A stretch of DNA of 33,753 nt. It comes from IMCC26207 sp037141255 (lineage in GTDB: Bacteria; Actinomycetota; Acidimicrobiia; Acidimicrobiales; Microtrichaceae). The stretch covers positions 1-33,753 of the forward strand of contig JBAXCX010000015.1 of assembly GCA_037141255.1 (NCBI GenBank). Direction: 5' to 3'. Shown one piece after another: positions 15,439 through 23,797 of the stretch. The notes under the pieces were generated by a model. That model was not told the origin of the DNA, ran no database searches, and worked only from the letters and a program-made list of their open reading frames with translations. Each line of letters begins with the position of its first letter. Within the stretch, counting starts at the first letter, position 1. Made by a program: the position numbers and the translations under genes.

Positions 15439-16924
15439 CAGGCGCGATGTTTTGGTGGGGAATTCGCATCAGTTTCATCCAGCGATGCAGTAGGCGGAGC
15501 CGACGTTGCCGGTCCTGTTCGTTGCCCGTCTCGGGAGACTCCCAAGATCCGTCGTTCCGCACGGTCACACCAAACTTTTCTGGGAATAGGTGCAGTTCCG
15601 AGCCAAGTGCCACCTGCGTGGTGGTCACGTTACTCACCGCGTAGATCCACTTTCTTGTCTTGGTAAGGAAGATCACCGTGTCTAAGAAATCGCGAAAAGT
15701 CTCGGTTGGAAACCCCACCATCACATTGATCGTGGCCGACATTCCCGCATCGTAGAACCGCCGAATCACACCCTCGGCATCGTCAATGCTGTAGTGCTTG
15801 CCCATAGATTCGAGAACCCTCTGCGAACCGCTTTCCAGGCCGAATGCCAAGCCAGTGCAACCAGAGGCGCTCAACTTTTCGCAGAGCTCTTTGTCCATCC
15901 GCTTATCCATCCGGGCTTGGCCGCCCCAACCGATGTCGACCTCGCTCTTGATCAACAAGTCGCAGGTTCTGCCCAAGCCCTTAATGTGGCCGTTCACGAG
16001 CGAATCGCCAAACATAAAGTAGAACTTGTTGCCGTCGGTTCCAGACAGTTCTTTCATGGGGTGGAGCGCAACTTGATGCTCGATCTCGGCAACAATGCGT
16101 TCCGGGCTTTGTGTCCGGAATCGCTTCCAATAGACGGTTTCGTAGCAGAACGCACACGCAAGTACGCACCCTCGAGAGGCCATGATGGGCACGAGGAACG
16201 GGTTTGGGTAGTCGGACCAGGAAAAGTCACCAAAGTCAGGGAAGGGTAGTGAATCAATTTTTGGGATGAGTGGCCGCGGCTCGTTCCAGACGGGCATCCC
16301 ATTTATGAACAGGCCAATCCCAGAAAGTTCGCTGAGGTCCCGCATGCCCTCGAGCGCATTGGCAATCTCGAGCAGCGTTTCCTCACCTTCGCCATGGACC
16401 ACAATGTCTGGAATTCCGGTGCGAAGGGCGTGGTCTCCTTCCCTGTCTTGTGCCACGTTGGGCCCGCCAAAAACAATGAGTACCGAAGGGTCTCTCCGTT
16501 TGATTTCGCGAGCCAACAGTAGGCTTGCAGGAAATGTTGTGAGGTAGAGCGTGAATCCAACAATCCTTGGGTTGTAGGCAAGGACTTCATCTGCCCATTC
16601 TTCAATGGGAAGTGGATCATCGTTGTAGACCGACCCTTTCTCAAAGCCAATGTCCGAAGCGTCGCCACCGTGAGCGGTATCTACCCGGTCATAGTCAAGG
16701 GCCCACTGCCCATAGGAGTCGGCCCCCCATGGGTCGGGGCCTCCGTATGAAGAGCCAGTGAGTTCGAGTTCCTGCTTGACCTTGAGGTGAGCGTTGTAAA
16801 AGCTGATGTTGAAATCAAAGCACTGCATCTCATGACCGCGCTCTTCAACGTAGGCCTTGAGCGCGGCGGGTCCAAGGGGTGGAAGGGCGCCCCAAGCCGG
16901 GCACTGAACCATTGCAATACGCAT
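15434..16924 (-). CDS. B12-binding-domain radical SAM enzyme (class B / BchE-like)
   Basis: The predicted protein has 496 residues. The N-terminal 200 residues form a cobalamin-binding-like Rossmann domain: MRIAMVQCPAWG, PPLGPAALKAYVEERGHE, VGFTLYLTT, FGGPN and DIVVHGEGEETLLEI. The radical SAM core follows, with RGCVLACAFC (Cys253, 257, 260) and the helix LAFGLESGSQRVLESMGK. Such enzymes often do methyl transfer or ring and bond rearrangement on unactivated carbons. The substrate here is unknown. The start is chosen at ATG 16924, because AAAGG lies 9 nt upstream. Two further in-frame starts (ATG 16930, TTG 16933) are too close to it. It is the last gene of a six-gene minus-strand run, 84 bp after radical SAM paralog B. 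Confidence 0.88.
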   Translation of the reverse strand: MRIAMVQCPAWGALPPLGPAALKAYVEERGHEMQCFDFNISFYNAHLKVKQELELTGSSYGGPDPWGADSYGQWALDYDRVDTAHGGDASDIGFEKGSVYNDDPLPIEEWADEVLAYNPRIVGFTLYLTTFPASLLLAREIKRRDPSVLIVFGGPNVAQDREGDHALRTGIPDIVVHGEGEETLLEIANALEGMRDLSELSGIGLFINGMPVWNEPRPLIPKIDSLPFPDFGDFSWSDYPNPFLVPIMASRGCVLACAFCYETVYWKRFRTQSPERIVAEIEHQVALHPMKELSGTDGNKFYFMFGDSLVNGHIKGLGRTCDLLIKSEVDIGWGGQARMDKRMDKELCEKLSASGCTGLAFGLESGSQRVLESMGKHYSIDDAEGVIRRFYDAGMSATINVMVGFPTETFRDFLDTVIFLTKTRKWIYAVSNVTTTQVALGSELHLFPEKFGVTVRNDGSWESPETGNEQDRQRRLRLLHRWMKLMRIPHQNIAPD

Positions 16925-16944
16925 CCCCATCAACCTTTCACTGC

Positions 16945-16966
16945 GCCGAGCTGTGATGCACTCGGC
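16945..16966 (-). promoter_or_regulatory. Inverted repeat in the leader of the B12 radical SAM gene
   Basis: GCCGAG-N10-CTCGGC lies about 20 bases upstream of the start codon, just ahead of the ribosome binding site. A TACTAT sequence further upstream (about 16973-16978 on the minus strand) is a possible -10. It could be an operator or leader hairpin. It lacks a T-run, so it is not a terminator, and it is far too short for a cobalamin riboswitch. Confidence 0.35.
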
Positions 16967-17017
16967 AACTAGATAGTACCTGAGTAAGAGGAATTACTAA
17001 CAGAAATTTTGTACTCG

Positions 17018-18550
17018 CTACTCAAGGGAGGTGCCGCTTGGGAGTAGTCGATGAACGATCAGCATCTGTACCTCGTGCTCATTCTCAATGAGCAGGACTT
17101 GTGCTTGAACCACATCTCCCTCGACAGATCGAAACTCGACTTGAACGTTGTTTGCCATGCCACTTGGCCCCGCAGCGATGGTGTATTCGTTGCCGAAGGC
17201 GAAACTCAACGCGTCGAACACAGCTGACATTGGTGTGCCGAGCAGGCTGTCGGCTTCTCGGCCCACGAGCTCGCAAAAATTGGAATCCACCCGAAGAATG
17301 GGTCGATTGACCCAATTCGCACCGAAGAGCACCTCCTTCGAAGAACAGACGACTTCCAACACCGGCGAGCTGGGTGCCCAAGCCTGTAATTCACTCAGCG
17401 CAGAGTCCTCAAGTGGAAGAAACGCGGGGCTTGTTGGAGATGGCCCACTCGTGGATCTGCCAGACCAAGGGTCGAGCATGACAGCAACATCAGTGTCAAG
17501 AGTTCGCACGCGGTTTCGGAGCGATTGAATCTGTTCATCCCAGACTGGTCGGAAGCGCTGTAGGGCTGCGGCTCGCCCACCTTGGTCGCTTTCCATTGAG
17601 TCCACGATTGGGCTCAGTTCCTGAGATGACATCTGATACAGGCTTAGATTCTGAGGAAATACCACCGAGTTGATGCCAACAGCCGAGAGTCCTTTGTTCT
17701 CGGCGAACTGAAGCAGATCGGCAAATTCATGCCAGTTTGGCCGCATGAGGCAATGGGTGATCGACACTGTCCTTCCGTGGGTTGCCGCAACCTCGATGAA
17801 TCGATCGATGTTCTTCATGACCTCGTCGAAATCTGCTCCGACTCGGATTTGTTCGTAGGTCTCTTTGGTGATCCCATCGAGCGAGACCACAAACGAGATT
17901 GGCAGCTCTCTGCAGATACGCTCGATTCGGGGTGACCACTGAGTTGCATTTGTGGTGACCGCAATATCGATATCAAGCTCCTGCTCAATCATCATCTCCA
18001 TGACACGCAGCGGTTCCTTTCCGAGGAAGGGCTCGCCTCCTAAGAATCTGGCGTGCTGCAGGTGGGGCAAGAACTCTGCGAGTTGATCAAAGAACGTGTC
18101 GTGATACACCACGGGTAGGGGCGCACGGTGCTCTCGGTGTGACCTGATTGAGGAAGACCAGTCCCCGTTGCACATAATGCACTGCAAGTTGCAGGAGTTC
18201 GTGAGAGAGAATTCCATCTGCACGGGCCACTGAGGTTCGACACTCGTCACCTCTAGTACATCGAAGTCTCGTGCGAATGCAGAGGTTCCACCCTCGTCGA
18301 CCTGCCACTTACAGAACCCGCATCCGACTGAAAAATCTCCAACCGACAGTGCTGAACGTAGCTTGTCAGCGCTTGCGCTCTCCCAGATTTCTCGAATCGT
18401 TTGATCCCGGATCGACCCGAGTAACCCTTCTGAGTTTTGGCAACAGGCGCGCACCATTCCCATCTGGTCGAAATACATCGACGTGGTTGGTGCGTAGCAG
18501 GCCGAGTAGAACGCTTTGTCTTCGAGCGGGCGGTTGAGGTCAAAGCTCAT
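17018..18550 (-). CDS. Radical SAM enzyme with N-terminal twitch and C-terminal PAS-like domain (paralog B)
   Basis: The protein has 510 residues. The N-terminal twitch-like domain has Cys18 (SACYAP), Cys36-Cys37 (ACCQN), Cys77 and Cys80 (CGFC). The core has CNLQCIMC (Cys120, 124, 127), GGEPFLGKEPL (171-181), TTNATQW and SLDGITKETYEQIRVGA. After a linker containing DPW, the last 110 or so residues read as a PAS fold: ILRVDSNFCELVG, LLGTPMSAVFDAL, then three strands ending VQMLIVHRLL. The domain order is reversed from ordinary SPASM enzymes, where the auxiliary domain is C-terminal. Start ATG 18550 overlaps the methyltransferase stop (ATGA), with GGGGG seven bases upstream. The substrate is unknown. 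An exported glycan or its precursor is inferred from context. Confidence 0.88.
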   Translation of the reverse strand: MSFDLNRPLEDKAFYSACYAPTTSMYFDQMGMVRACCQNSEGLLGSIRDQTIREIWESASADKLRSALSVGDFSVGCGFCKWQVDEGGTSAFARDFDVLEVTSVEPQWPVQMEFSLTNSCNLQCIMCNGDWSSSIRSHREHRAPLPVVYHDTFFDQLAEFLPHLQHARFLGGEPFLGKEPLRVMEMMIEQELDIDIAVTTNATQWSPRIERICRELPISFVVSLDGITKETYEQIRVGADFDEVMKNIDRFIEVAATHGRTVSITHCLMRPNWHEFADLLQFAENKGLSAVGINSVVFPQNLSLYQMSSQELSPIVDSMESDQGGRAAALQRFRPVWDEQIQSLRNRVRTLDTDVAVMLDPWSGRSTSGPSPTSPAFLPLEDSALSELQAWAPSSPVLEVVCSSKEVLFGANWVNRPILRVDSNFCELVGREADSLLGTPMSAVFDALSFAFGNEYTIAAGPSGMANNVQVEFRSVEGDVVQAQVLLIENEHEVQMLIVHRLLPSGTSLE

Positions 18551-19605
18551 GGCAGCACCCCCGGCCTTTGAACAGCAGCCCCGTGTTTGGGGTCAGAGGC
18601 CGCTTGAGCGGTGCGGGCAGCAAGGCGCAGGGCAAGCTCCGGTAGGGCAACTTCTACGAGTTCATTGTCTGCGGGAGTACCTGCTAGCTCCTGCACGCAC
18701 AAGTAGGTGGCGTGGTCGAGATCCCCGTGGAGGGTGTAGAGGTGCACGTACGCTCCCCTGACGTTGGGCTTTCGATGTGAGTCAACGAATCCTGCAGCCC
18801 AGTCGAATGCGGCCGTGACCTCGTCTTCGGAGTAATTCGTGAACTGATCAGCCTGCAGCGCCGCCGTAGGCAGAGCCTTGATCACACGAAACGGCACAGA
18901 TCCGGAGTGCGGTACTTGATCAAGGGGTTCAAAGCAGTCGCGGAATCGGTAGTGCCACAGGTGTAGCCAGGGCGTGCAGGCGTGCGCCCAGTCCTGCTCA
19001 ACCACCGTTGACCCCACCTGCAGCGAACAGTAGAAGGTGGCCTTCAGGTGGTTCCAGATATCCCAAGTTTTTGCTACGTCGTTAAACAAGAACTCAATGG
19101 GCTGATCCGTTGGCCAAGTCTCCTCTAAAACGTCACCCTGATGAGCAGTGACCAGGCTCTGATCTGCTCCTAAGCGAGACAGGTAGAGCGGCAGAAATGA
19201 CTCGCCGTTGTGAAATCGACCCGCTAAGGGAAGCTGGGCTAGGCGGTCTTCGATATCGTCAAAAACGAACAGGTCATAGCTGTGGATCTGCGCTGTATGG
19301 ACCTGCTGGTTCTGATGCAGGCCCTTCAGGATGCCCACGGTGATGTCGCCGAGCCAAGGCCCAAGTTCTACGACGGCACCAACCCCTCTGAACTCTATTG
19401 CCATGTATCGAGTGACCCACGCGACCTCCCAAGGGGAGCAGATGTCGACCAGCGCGAGGGGATCAATAAACCAGTTCCGCGGAAACCAGCGAAGGAGCGA
19501 CTGTCCACCCGGGCGCTCCCGTCTGAACCGCCGAACGCGGTGCCGCACGCCATAGGCGCGTTGCTGCAAAGACAACGCGTCAGGACTCCAAGGGCTCTGA
19601 GCCAT
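18547..19605 (-). CDS. Class I SAM-dependent methyltransferase (TylF-like)
   Basis: The predicted protein has 352 residues. The glycine-rich motif I region is VVELGPWLGDITVG (about 78-91). An acidic residue ends strand 2 (SYDLFVFDD), and a later FNDVAKTWDIWNHL segment resembles the metal-binding and catalytic part of TylF/macrocin-type sugar O-methyltransferases. It would methylate a hydroxyl of a sugar or nucleotide sugar in the cytoplasm. A longer in-frame start at 19689 lies inside the upstream radical SAM gene. I prefer ATG 19605, with GAGGG nine bases upstream and a normal methyltransferase N-terminus (MAQSPWSPDALS). It lies between two radical SAM paralogs with ATGA coupling to the downstream one. 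Confidence 0.72.
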   Translation of the reverse strand: MAQSPWSPDALSLQQRAYGVRHRVRRFRRERPGGQSLLRWFPRNWFIDPLALVDICSPWEVAWVTRYMAIEFRGVGAVVELGPWLGDITVGILKGLHQNQQVHTAQIHSYDLFVFDDIEDRLAQLPLAGRFHNGESFLPLYLSRLGADQSLVTAHQGDVLEETWPTDQPIEFLFNDVAKTWDIWNHLKATFYCSLQVGSTVVEQDWAHACTPWLHLWHYRFRDCFEPLDQVPHSGSVPFRVIKALPTAALQADQFTNYSEDEVTAAFDWAAGFVDSHRKPNVRGAYVHLYTLHGDLDHATYLCVQELAGTPADNELVEVALPELALRLAARTAQAASDPKHGAAVQRPGVLP

Positions 19606-19645
19606 TAGGAACATCCCTCGGTCGCAAAACGCGCTCCAGCAGCAT

Positions 19646-21559
19646 TCATGTGACTTCTCCCGAGGGAGCCAAGGTGCCAATAAAGACAAGGACTGCGGTG
19701 GCGTGGCGCTCGACTATGACTCGTAAGTTCAGACTGCTCCCAACGGAATCATTGGAGAAGCTGACAAGGGTATCGGCAATAAATCCACTCGGGCCTGCCG
19801 ATTGTTGGAAGCTACCAAATTCTTGCTGCCATGCCGCCACCACGTCTGCAGTTGTTCTGCCAATTAACTGTTCTGGGCTATCAAAGCCAATCGTGTGGAG
19901 CGCACCGCTTGCATCGTTGATTCGCTCTGCCTCATCACAGCTGAGGGTGATGATTCGGTCGGCACCACACCATTGGGCCAAGACCTGCGCCGGGTTCTCT
20001 GGGCTGTCGGGGTGTAACACTGACACGTACACGACGGTTCGGTCGGCAGCGGCGCTCCAAGCAACTCGAAACGCCGCAGTGAGATGCTGAGCGTTGTCTC
20101 CGATTATCACATCATGAATGAGGTTGCTGGAAGCATCAACTAGGGGTGGGCTACCCCCAAGTTCTGCTCGGAGAACAGCAAGAATTTGCTCGGGTTCCTC
20201 GAGCTTCGCTATCCCGAGGCGAGATAAGAAAGCTGCCTGGCTGCCTGTCAGGGTTACTTTCGCGGGCGAAGATTCCGCAGCGGATCTTGTGATCACGATG
20301 CGAGTGGGCAGTTCTTCGTTCGCCCATTCCGCCAATAAGCGGGTTGCTGAATCCTCCCAACTTTCGGCCTGCTCGGCTGTAGTTGCCCAAGGCCGAATGT
20401 AGGTGAGCTGGCCGCCGTTGAGCAGTTCAAGTCGGTGGCGCAGTGCATTCAGTTGGCCATCAAATACTGGACGTAGCTGTTGCAGGCTCTGAGCAATGCC
20501 TTCCGAGTCAGCCTCCAGAGTTGCCACCACATGGGAAAGTTCATCGGGGGGTAGTTGAAACAGGCTGAGCTCAACGGGAAAGAGCACTTCGTTGATACCA
20601 ACGCCAAGATTGCGATCCTCGGCAAAGCGAAGCAACTGAGCAAACTCTTCGAAGTTGCTTCGCATCAGGCAATGGGCAAGCGTCACCTTGGTGCCGTGGT
20701 GTTCTGCGTAGGCTTGGAAGCGATCAAGGTTTTTCATGACCTGAGCAAAGTTGGCCCCCACTCGAATGCTTTCGTAGGTGGCTGCGGTGATTCCGTCGAG
20801 TGAGAGCACGAACGACATCGGGAGCCGTTCGCAAATATCTTCGATGCGATCAGACCACTGTGTGCCGTTGGTGGTGACCGCTACCTCGGGTGGTTTCGGT
20901 AGCGCTGCCAGCATGGTCATAACGCGAAGGGGTTCCTTGCCAAGGAATGGTTCACCACCAAGAAAGTTTGCCTTGTGTAGGTGGGGGAGAAACTCGGCGA
21001 GTTCTTCAAAAAACGAATCGTGATACACCACAGGCAGCGGCGGCCGCTGCTCCCGGTGAGCTCGGATCGAGGAGGACCAGTCCCCGTTGCACATTTCGCA
21101 CTGCAGGTTGCAGGAGTTCGTCATCGAGAACTCCATCTGCACTGGCCATATGGGATCTTCACGCGTCACTGCAAGATCATCAAACACCCGGGCGAAGACG
21201 ATCTCTTCGTCTCCTTGGTCGACTTGCCATTCGCAGAATCCGCATCCCTCAGAAAAATCACCCACCTTCAGCGCGGCACGCATCTTGGCTGTCGAAGCGC
21301 TCTGCCAAATCTGTCGGATCGACTGCTCCGTCACGTTGCCCATCAAAGCCCCCGTGTTCTGGCAGCAGGCCCGGACATTGCCAAACTGATCGAAGTACAT
21401 CGAAACCGTCGGCGCGTAACAAGCAGAGGCGAAGGGTTTGCCTGCAATTTTTTGTTCCCGGTTCAGCAAAAGTTCTTGGGACTGCTCAGTCTGAACTGCG
21501 GTTGGTTTGGAACCACGTGCTGATTGCAGCGTCTTGCTCATGCGATGCCTGAGAGTCAT
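19646..21559 (-). CDS. Radical SAM enzyme with N-terminal twitch and two tandem PAS-like domains (paralog C)
   Basis: The predicted protein has 637 residues. A basic N-terminal extension of about 40 residues precedes the twitch-like domain (Cys47, Cys65-66, Cys106, Cys109). The core has CNLQCEMC (Cys150, 154, 157), GGEP (201-204), TTNGTQW and SLDGITAATYESIRVGA. Unlike its paralogs it ends with two successive PAS-like units, about 414-516 (from RIVITRS to VYVSVL) and 531-631 (from RIITLSC to VLVFIGTL). This explains its extra length of more than 100 residues. I chose ATG 21559, which forms ATGA with the UbiA-GT stop and has AAGGA about ten bases upstream. An upstream in-frame start at 21682 would lie inside that gene. 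Confidence 0.87.
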   Translation of the reverse strand: MTLRHRMSKTLQSARGSKPTAVQTEQSQELLLNREQKIAGKPFASACYAPTVSMYFDQFGNVRACCQNTGALMGNVTEQSIRQIWQSASTAKMRAALKVGDFSEGCGFCEWQVDQGDEEIVFARVFDDLAVTREDPIWPVQMEFSMTNSCNLQCEMCNGDWSSSIRAHREQRPPLPVVYHDSFFEELAEFLPHLHKANFLGGEPFLGKEPLRVMTMLAALPKPPEVAVTTNGTQWSDRIEDICERLPMSFVLSLDGITAATYESIRVGANFAQVMKNLDRFQAYAEHHGTKVTLAHCLMRSNFEEFAQLLRFAEDRNLGVGINEVLFPVELSLFQLPPDELSHVVATLEADSEGIAQSLQQLRPVFDGQLNALRHRLELLNGGQLTYIRPWATTAEQAESWEDSATRLLAEWANEELPTRIVITRSAAESSPAKVTLTGSQAAFLSRLGIAKLEEPEQILAVLRAELGGSPPLVDASSNLIHDVIIGDNAQHLTAAFRVAWSAAADRTVVYVSVLHPDSPENPAQVLAQWCGADRIITLSCDEAERINDASGALHTIGFDSPEQLIGRTTADVVAAWQQEFGSFQQSAGPSGFIADTLVSFSNDSVGSSLNLRVIVERHATAVLVFIGTLAPSGEVT

Positions 21560-23763
21560 GAGGCGTGATCCTTCGTACTCACTCTTCTCCCCAAACTTGC
21601 GCGCAATCGAGCTGGTCTGAGTCTTTGCGGTTGGCGGCGAAGCCGTAACCACATCAGCCCGATCCGCTCCTGCGTTGCCCAATAGGTATCACGTCGAGTT
21701 TGGCCGAGTCGCTGCCTGCTTTGCACGAGTTCCTTGCGAACCTCAACTCGTCGCCACCGGTTTGTTCGCACCAATGTCTGGCGTATCACCGGAGCTTCAA
21801 CGTCTCGGCCAAGGTCCCACTCGGGGTCCTCAAGGCGACTGGTATACAAGTGCATAAGTCGGGCCTCGTACCAAGGGCCTGCAGGATGAAGCGCCCAGCC
21901 GCGCTCAGGGTCAAGGCACAAGTCCCCGTTGCCAAGGTCGGCAATAAAGTTGAACTCGGCGGGGAGTCGCGGGCAGTCCTGTTGGTCAAGAGTCCACGCG
22001 GTGGCAATGAGTGCGCCTTGGTCTCGGGTCCGCCACTCGGGCCAATCAAAAGAAGCAATAGCCCGCTCGTTCCACATATCTAAGAACTCAGTGCTGTCAG
22101 GGCCGAACAGAAACACCCCGCCGTTCCAGTGCACCCAGTCCCCGGGTACATCAACGCCAAACCGTTGGGTGATCTGCTCTCGAAGGTGTGAACAACTGTG
22201 TGTTTCTCCGAAGCCGGTGCATTCGCAGTTCATCGCCCAAGGGCTGAATCGGTCAACCTGGTTCACCGAGATGGTGAGATCAGATGCAAAGGTGACGGGG
22301 CCGCGGCGTTGGTCGAAGATCCCTTCAACCCCGGGGCGTACTGCAATGATGTCGGTGTCTAGGTAGCACCATTCGCCTTGTGGAAGGTGGCGGTGGATGC
22401 CGGTCTTGAGCCAAATGCTTGCCTGGTGGTCATCGAAGTGATCGGGGGTGGCTACGTCTATAACCGTATGGATGCCCTCAAGGTCGACGGGGCGAACATT
22501 GCGAGTCGAGTCAGTGATCACCCAAATCTCGAGCGAGGTCAGCGGGGCAAGATGCCTAACTGCTGTACGGAGTGTCTCGGTGTGCATTTCTGGCCCACAA
22601 ACGACGAATACCCACCGGCATGTGTTCTGTACTTCGGCCGTTACTGCAGTGGGTCCTGCTGCGAGGAGGGCTTTGCGATCTGCTGCCACTCGACGAATAT
22701 TCCGCCGAGACTTTCGTTCATGTGCGAGCCGATTCATAGCGTCGGGCAGTGCGGGAAGATCGCGGCGTAAAAACTCGATAGCTGCATTCTCGAACAACAC
22801 CAGGTACAAAACAACAGCGAGCCACAGGATCGGCAATTTGAATGCCAGCGCGAGGAGTGCTGCGAGGGGAATCCATTTCTCTACAAACTCGTTGAGCAGC
22901 ACAAAGCCCACAAAGCGAATTCGTCCACCCGAGTGGCGAAGTGAGCGCACGTGCACGGGCTCTGACCAGAGCACCGACATTTGGAACATGCGATACAACA
23001 CGTATGCCAAACCAAAGAGTGGCAACCAAGTTTCACCGGTGCCCCGAGCCACCACAACAAGCGCTGTTGCGGCGGCAGCAAACTCAACGATCACCAGTAA
23101 ACCCAGGAGGCGTCTGGCATGCGTCACACCGATTCTGGTGGCGAGGGTGGTCACACCGGCACGCTGATCATGCGCAATATCGCCCACTTGGTGCCAGAGA
23201 ATTCCGCGCAGTCCCATCAGCAGAGCCCAGAATCCAACAGAGAGGGTGATTGCCCAACCTGGTCCCGAGATGTCACCAATCTGCGTAAAGACTGCGATGC
23301 TCAGCAGGATTGGAACCACATATGCGTAGAGGGCATCGGCGAGGACGCCTGCTGCTGCTCTGTCCTTCAAGCGGATGGGCTTGAGTGAGTACGCCAGCAG
23401 AAGGGCCACTTCGAGCCCAAGCAAACTCAGAACGGAAGTGTTGTGAGGCAGCCAGATCCATGGCAGCAGCCCACACAGAATCGTCCCAGACAGTACGCCT
23501 GCGCGTGCTTGAGTTGAGAGTCCGGCCATCTGGTTTGGGGCACCCGCGAGGGCATCGGTTTTGATGTCGGCCAGATCGTTGACTACGTGACCAAAAGCCG
23601 CCACACCAACTGCTGCAACGAGGAACAAGATGAGATCTACAAAAAGCTGTAACCCATTCGGGTCGATGGCCGGAAGTGACGCCAAAGCTGCTACTGCAAT
23701 GAGCGGTGGAATCTTGTGGTCCCACCACTGACCTGATCTAACTAACGAACTGTCTACCCTCAT
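21556..23763 (-). CDS. UbiA-type prenyltransferase fused to a GT-A-like glycosyltransferase
   Basis: The protein has 735 residues. The N-terminal half (about 1-330) is a polytopic UbiA domain with both Asp motifs, NDLADIKTD (62-70) and DIAHD (195-199), and the loop YSLKPIRLKDR. The C-terminal half (about 385-650) is soluble with the GT-A marks YLDTDIIAV (DxD at 469-471), HWNGGVFLF (545-553) and RDQGALIA. UbiA members transfer groups to or from polyprenyl phosphates, as in decaprenyl-phosphoryl-ribose synthesis. The fusion suggests a polyprenyl-linked sugar made and then extended by one protein (inference). The ATG at 23763 lies in a 17-bp repeat. ATGs of the upstream copies open short frames ending in ATGA overlaps. 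The 3' end is ATGA-coupled to radical SAM paralog C. Confidence 0.85.
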   Translation of the reverse strand: MRVDSSLVRSGQWWDHKIPPLIAVAALASLPAIDPNGLQLFVDLILFLVAAVGVAAFGHVVNDLADIKTDALAGAPNQMAGLSTQARAGVLSGTILCGLLPWIWLPHNTSVLSLLGLEVALLLAYSLKPIRLKDRAAAGVLADALYAYVVPILLSIAVFTQIGDISGPGWAITLSVGFWALLMGLRGILWHQVGDIAHDQRAGVTTLATRIGVTHARRLLGLLVIVEFAAAATALVVVARGTGETWLPLFGLAYVLYRMFQMSVLWSEPVHVRSLRHSGGRIRFVGFVLLNEFVEKWIPLAALLALAFKLPILWLAVVLYLVLFENAAIEFLRRDLPALPDAMNRLAHERKSRRNIRRVAADRKALLAAGPTAVTAEVQNTCRWVFVVCGPEMHTETLRTAVRHLAPLTSLEIWVITDSTRNVRPVDLEGIHTVIDVATPDHFDDHQASIWLKTGIHRHLPQGEWCYLDTDIIAVRPGVEGIFDQRRGPVTFASDLTISVNQVDRFSPWAMNCECTGFGETHSCSHLREQITQRFGVDVPGDWVHWNGGVFLFGPDSTEFLDMWNERAIASFDWPEWRTRDQGALIATAWTLDQQDCPRLPAEFNFIADLGNGDLCLDPERGWALHPAGPWYEARLMHLYTSRLEDPEWDLGRDVEAPVIRQTLVRTNRWRRVEVRKELVQSRQRLGQTRRDTYWATQERIGLMWLRLRRQPQRLRPARLRASLGRRVSTKDHAS

Positions 23764-23797
23764 GCCAAGGCCGCCCTCATGCCAAGGCCGCCCTCAT
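23757..23797. repeat. 17-bp tandem repeat duplicating the UbiA-GT start codon
   Basis: CCCTCATGCCAAGGCCG occurs at 23757-23773 and 23774-23790, with a third partial copy (CCCTCAT) at 23791-23797. On the minus strand each unit gives ATGAGGG. The ATGs at 23797 and 23780 each open six-codon frames that end in TGA overlapping the next ATG, and the third ATG (23763) opens the UbiA-GT gene. The asnB stop forms ATGA with the first ATG. Confidence 0.92.

Noticed and set aside
16934..17017. Gap before the B12 radical SAM gene considered as a cobalamin riboswitch
   Set aside because: At 84 bp it is far too short, and no B12-box-like sequence was seen. Only a 6-bp inverted repeat is present.
20947..21552. 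A 201-codon plus-strand open frame opposite radical SAM paralog C
   Set aside because: It lies fully antisense to a gene with strong motifs, has an Arg/Ser-rich composition typical of shadow frames in GC-rich DNA, and has no ribosome binding site or family similarity.
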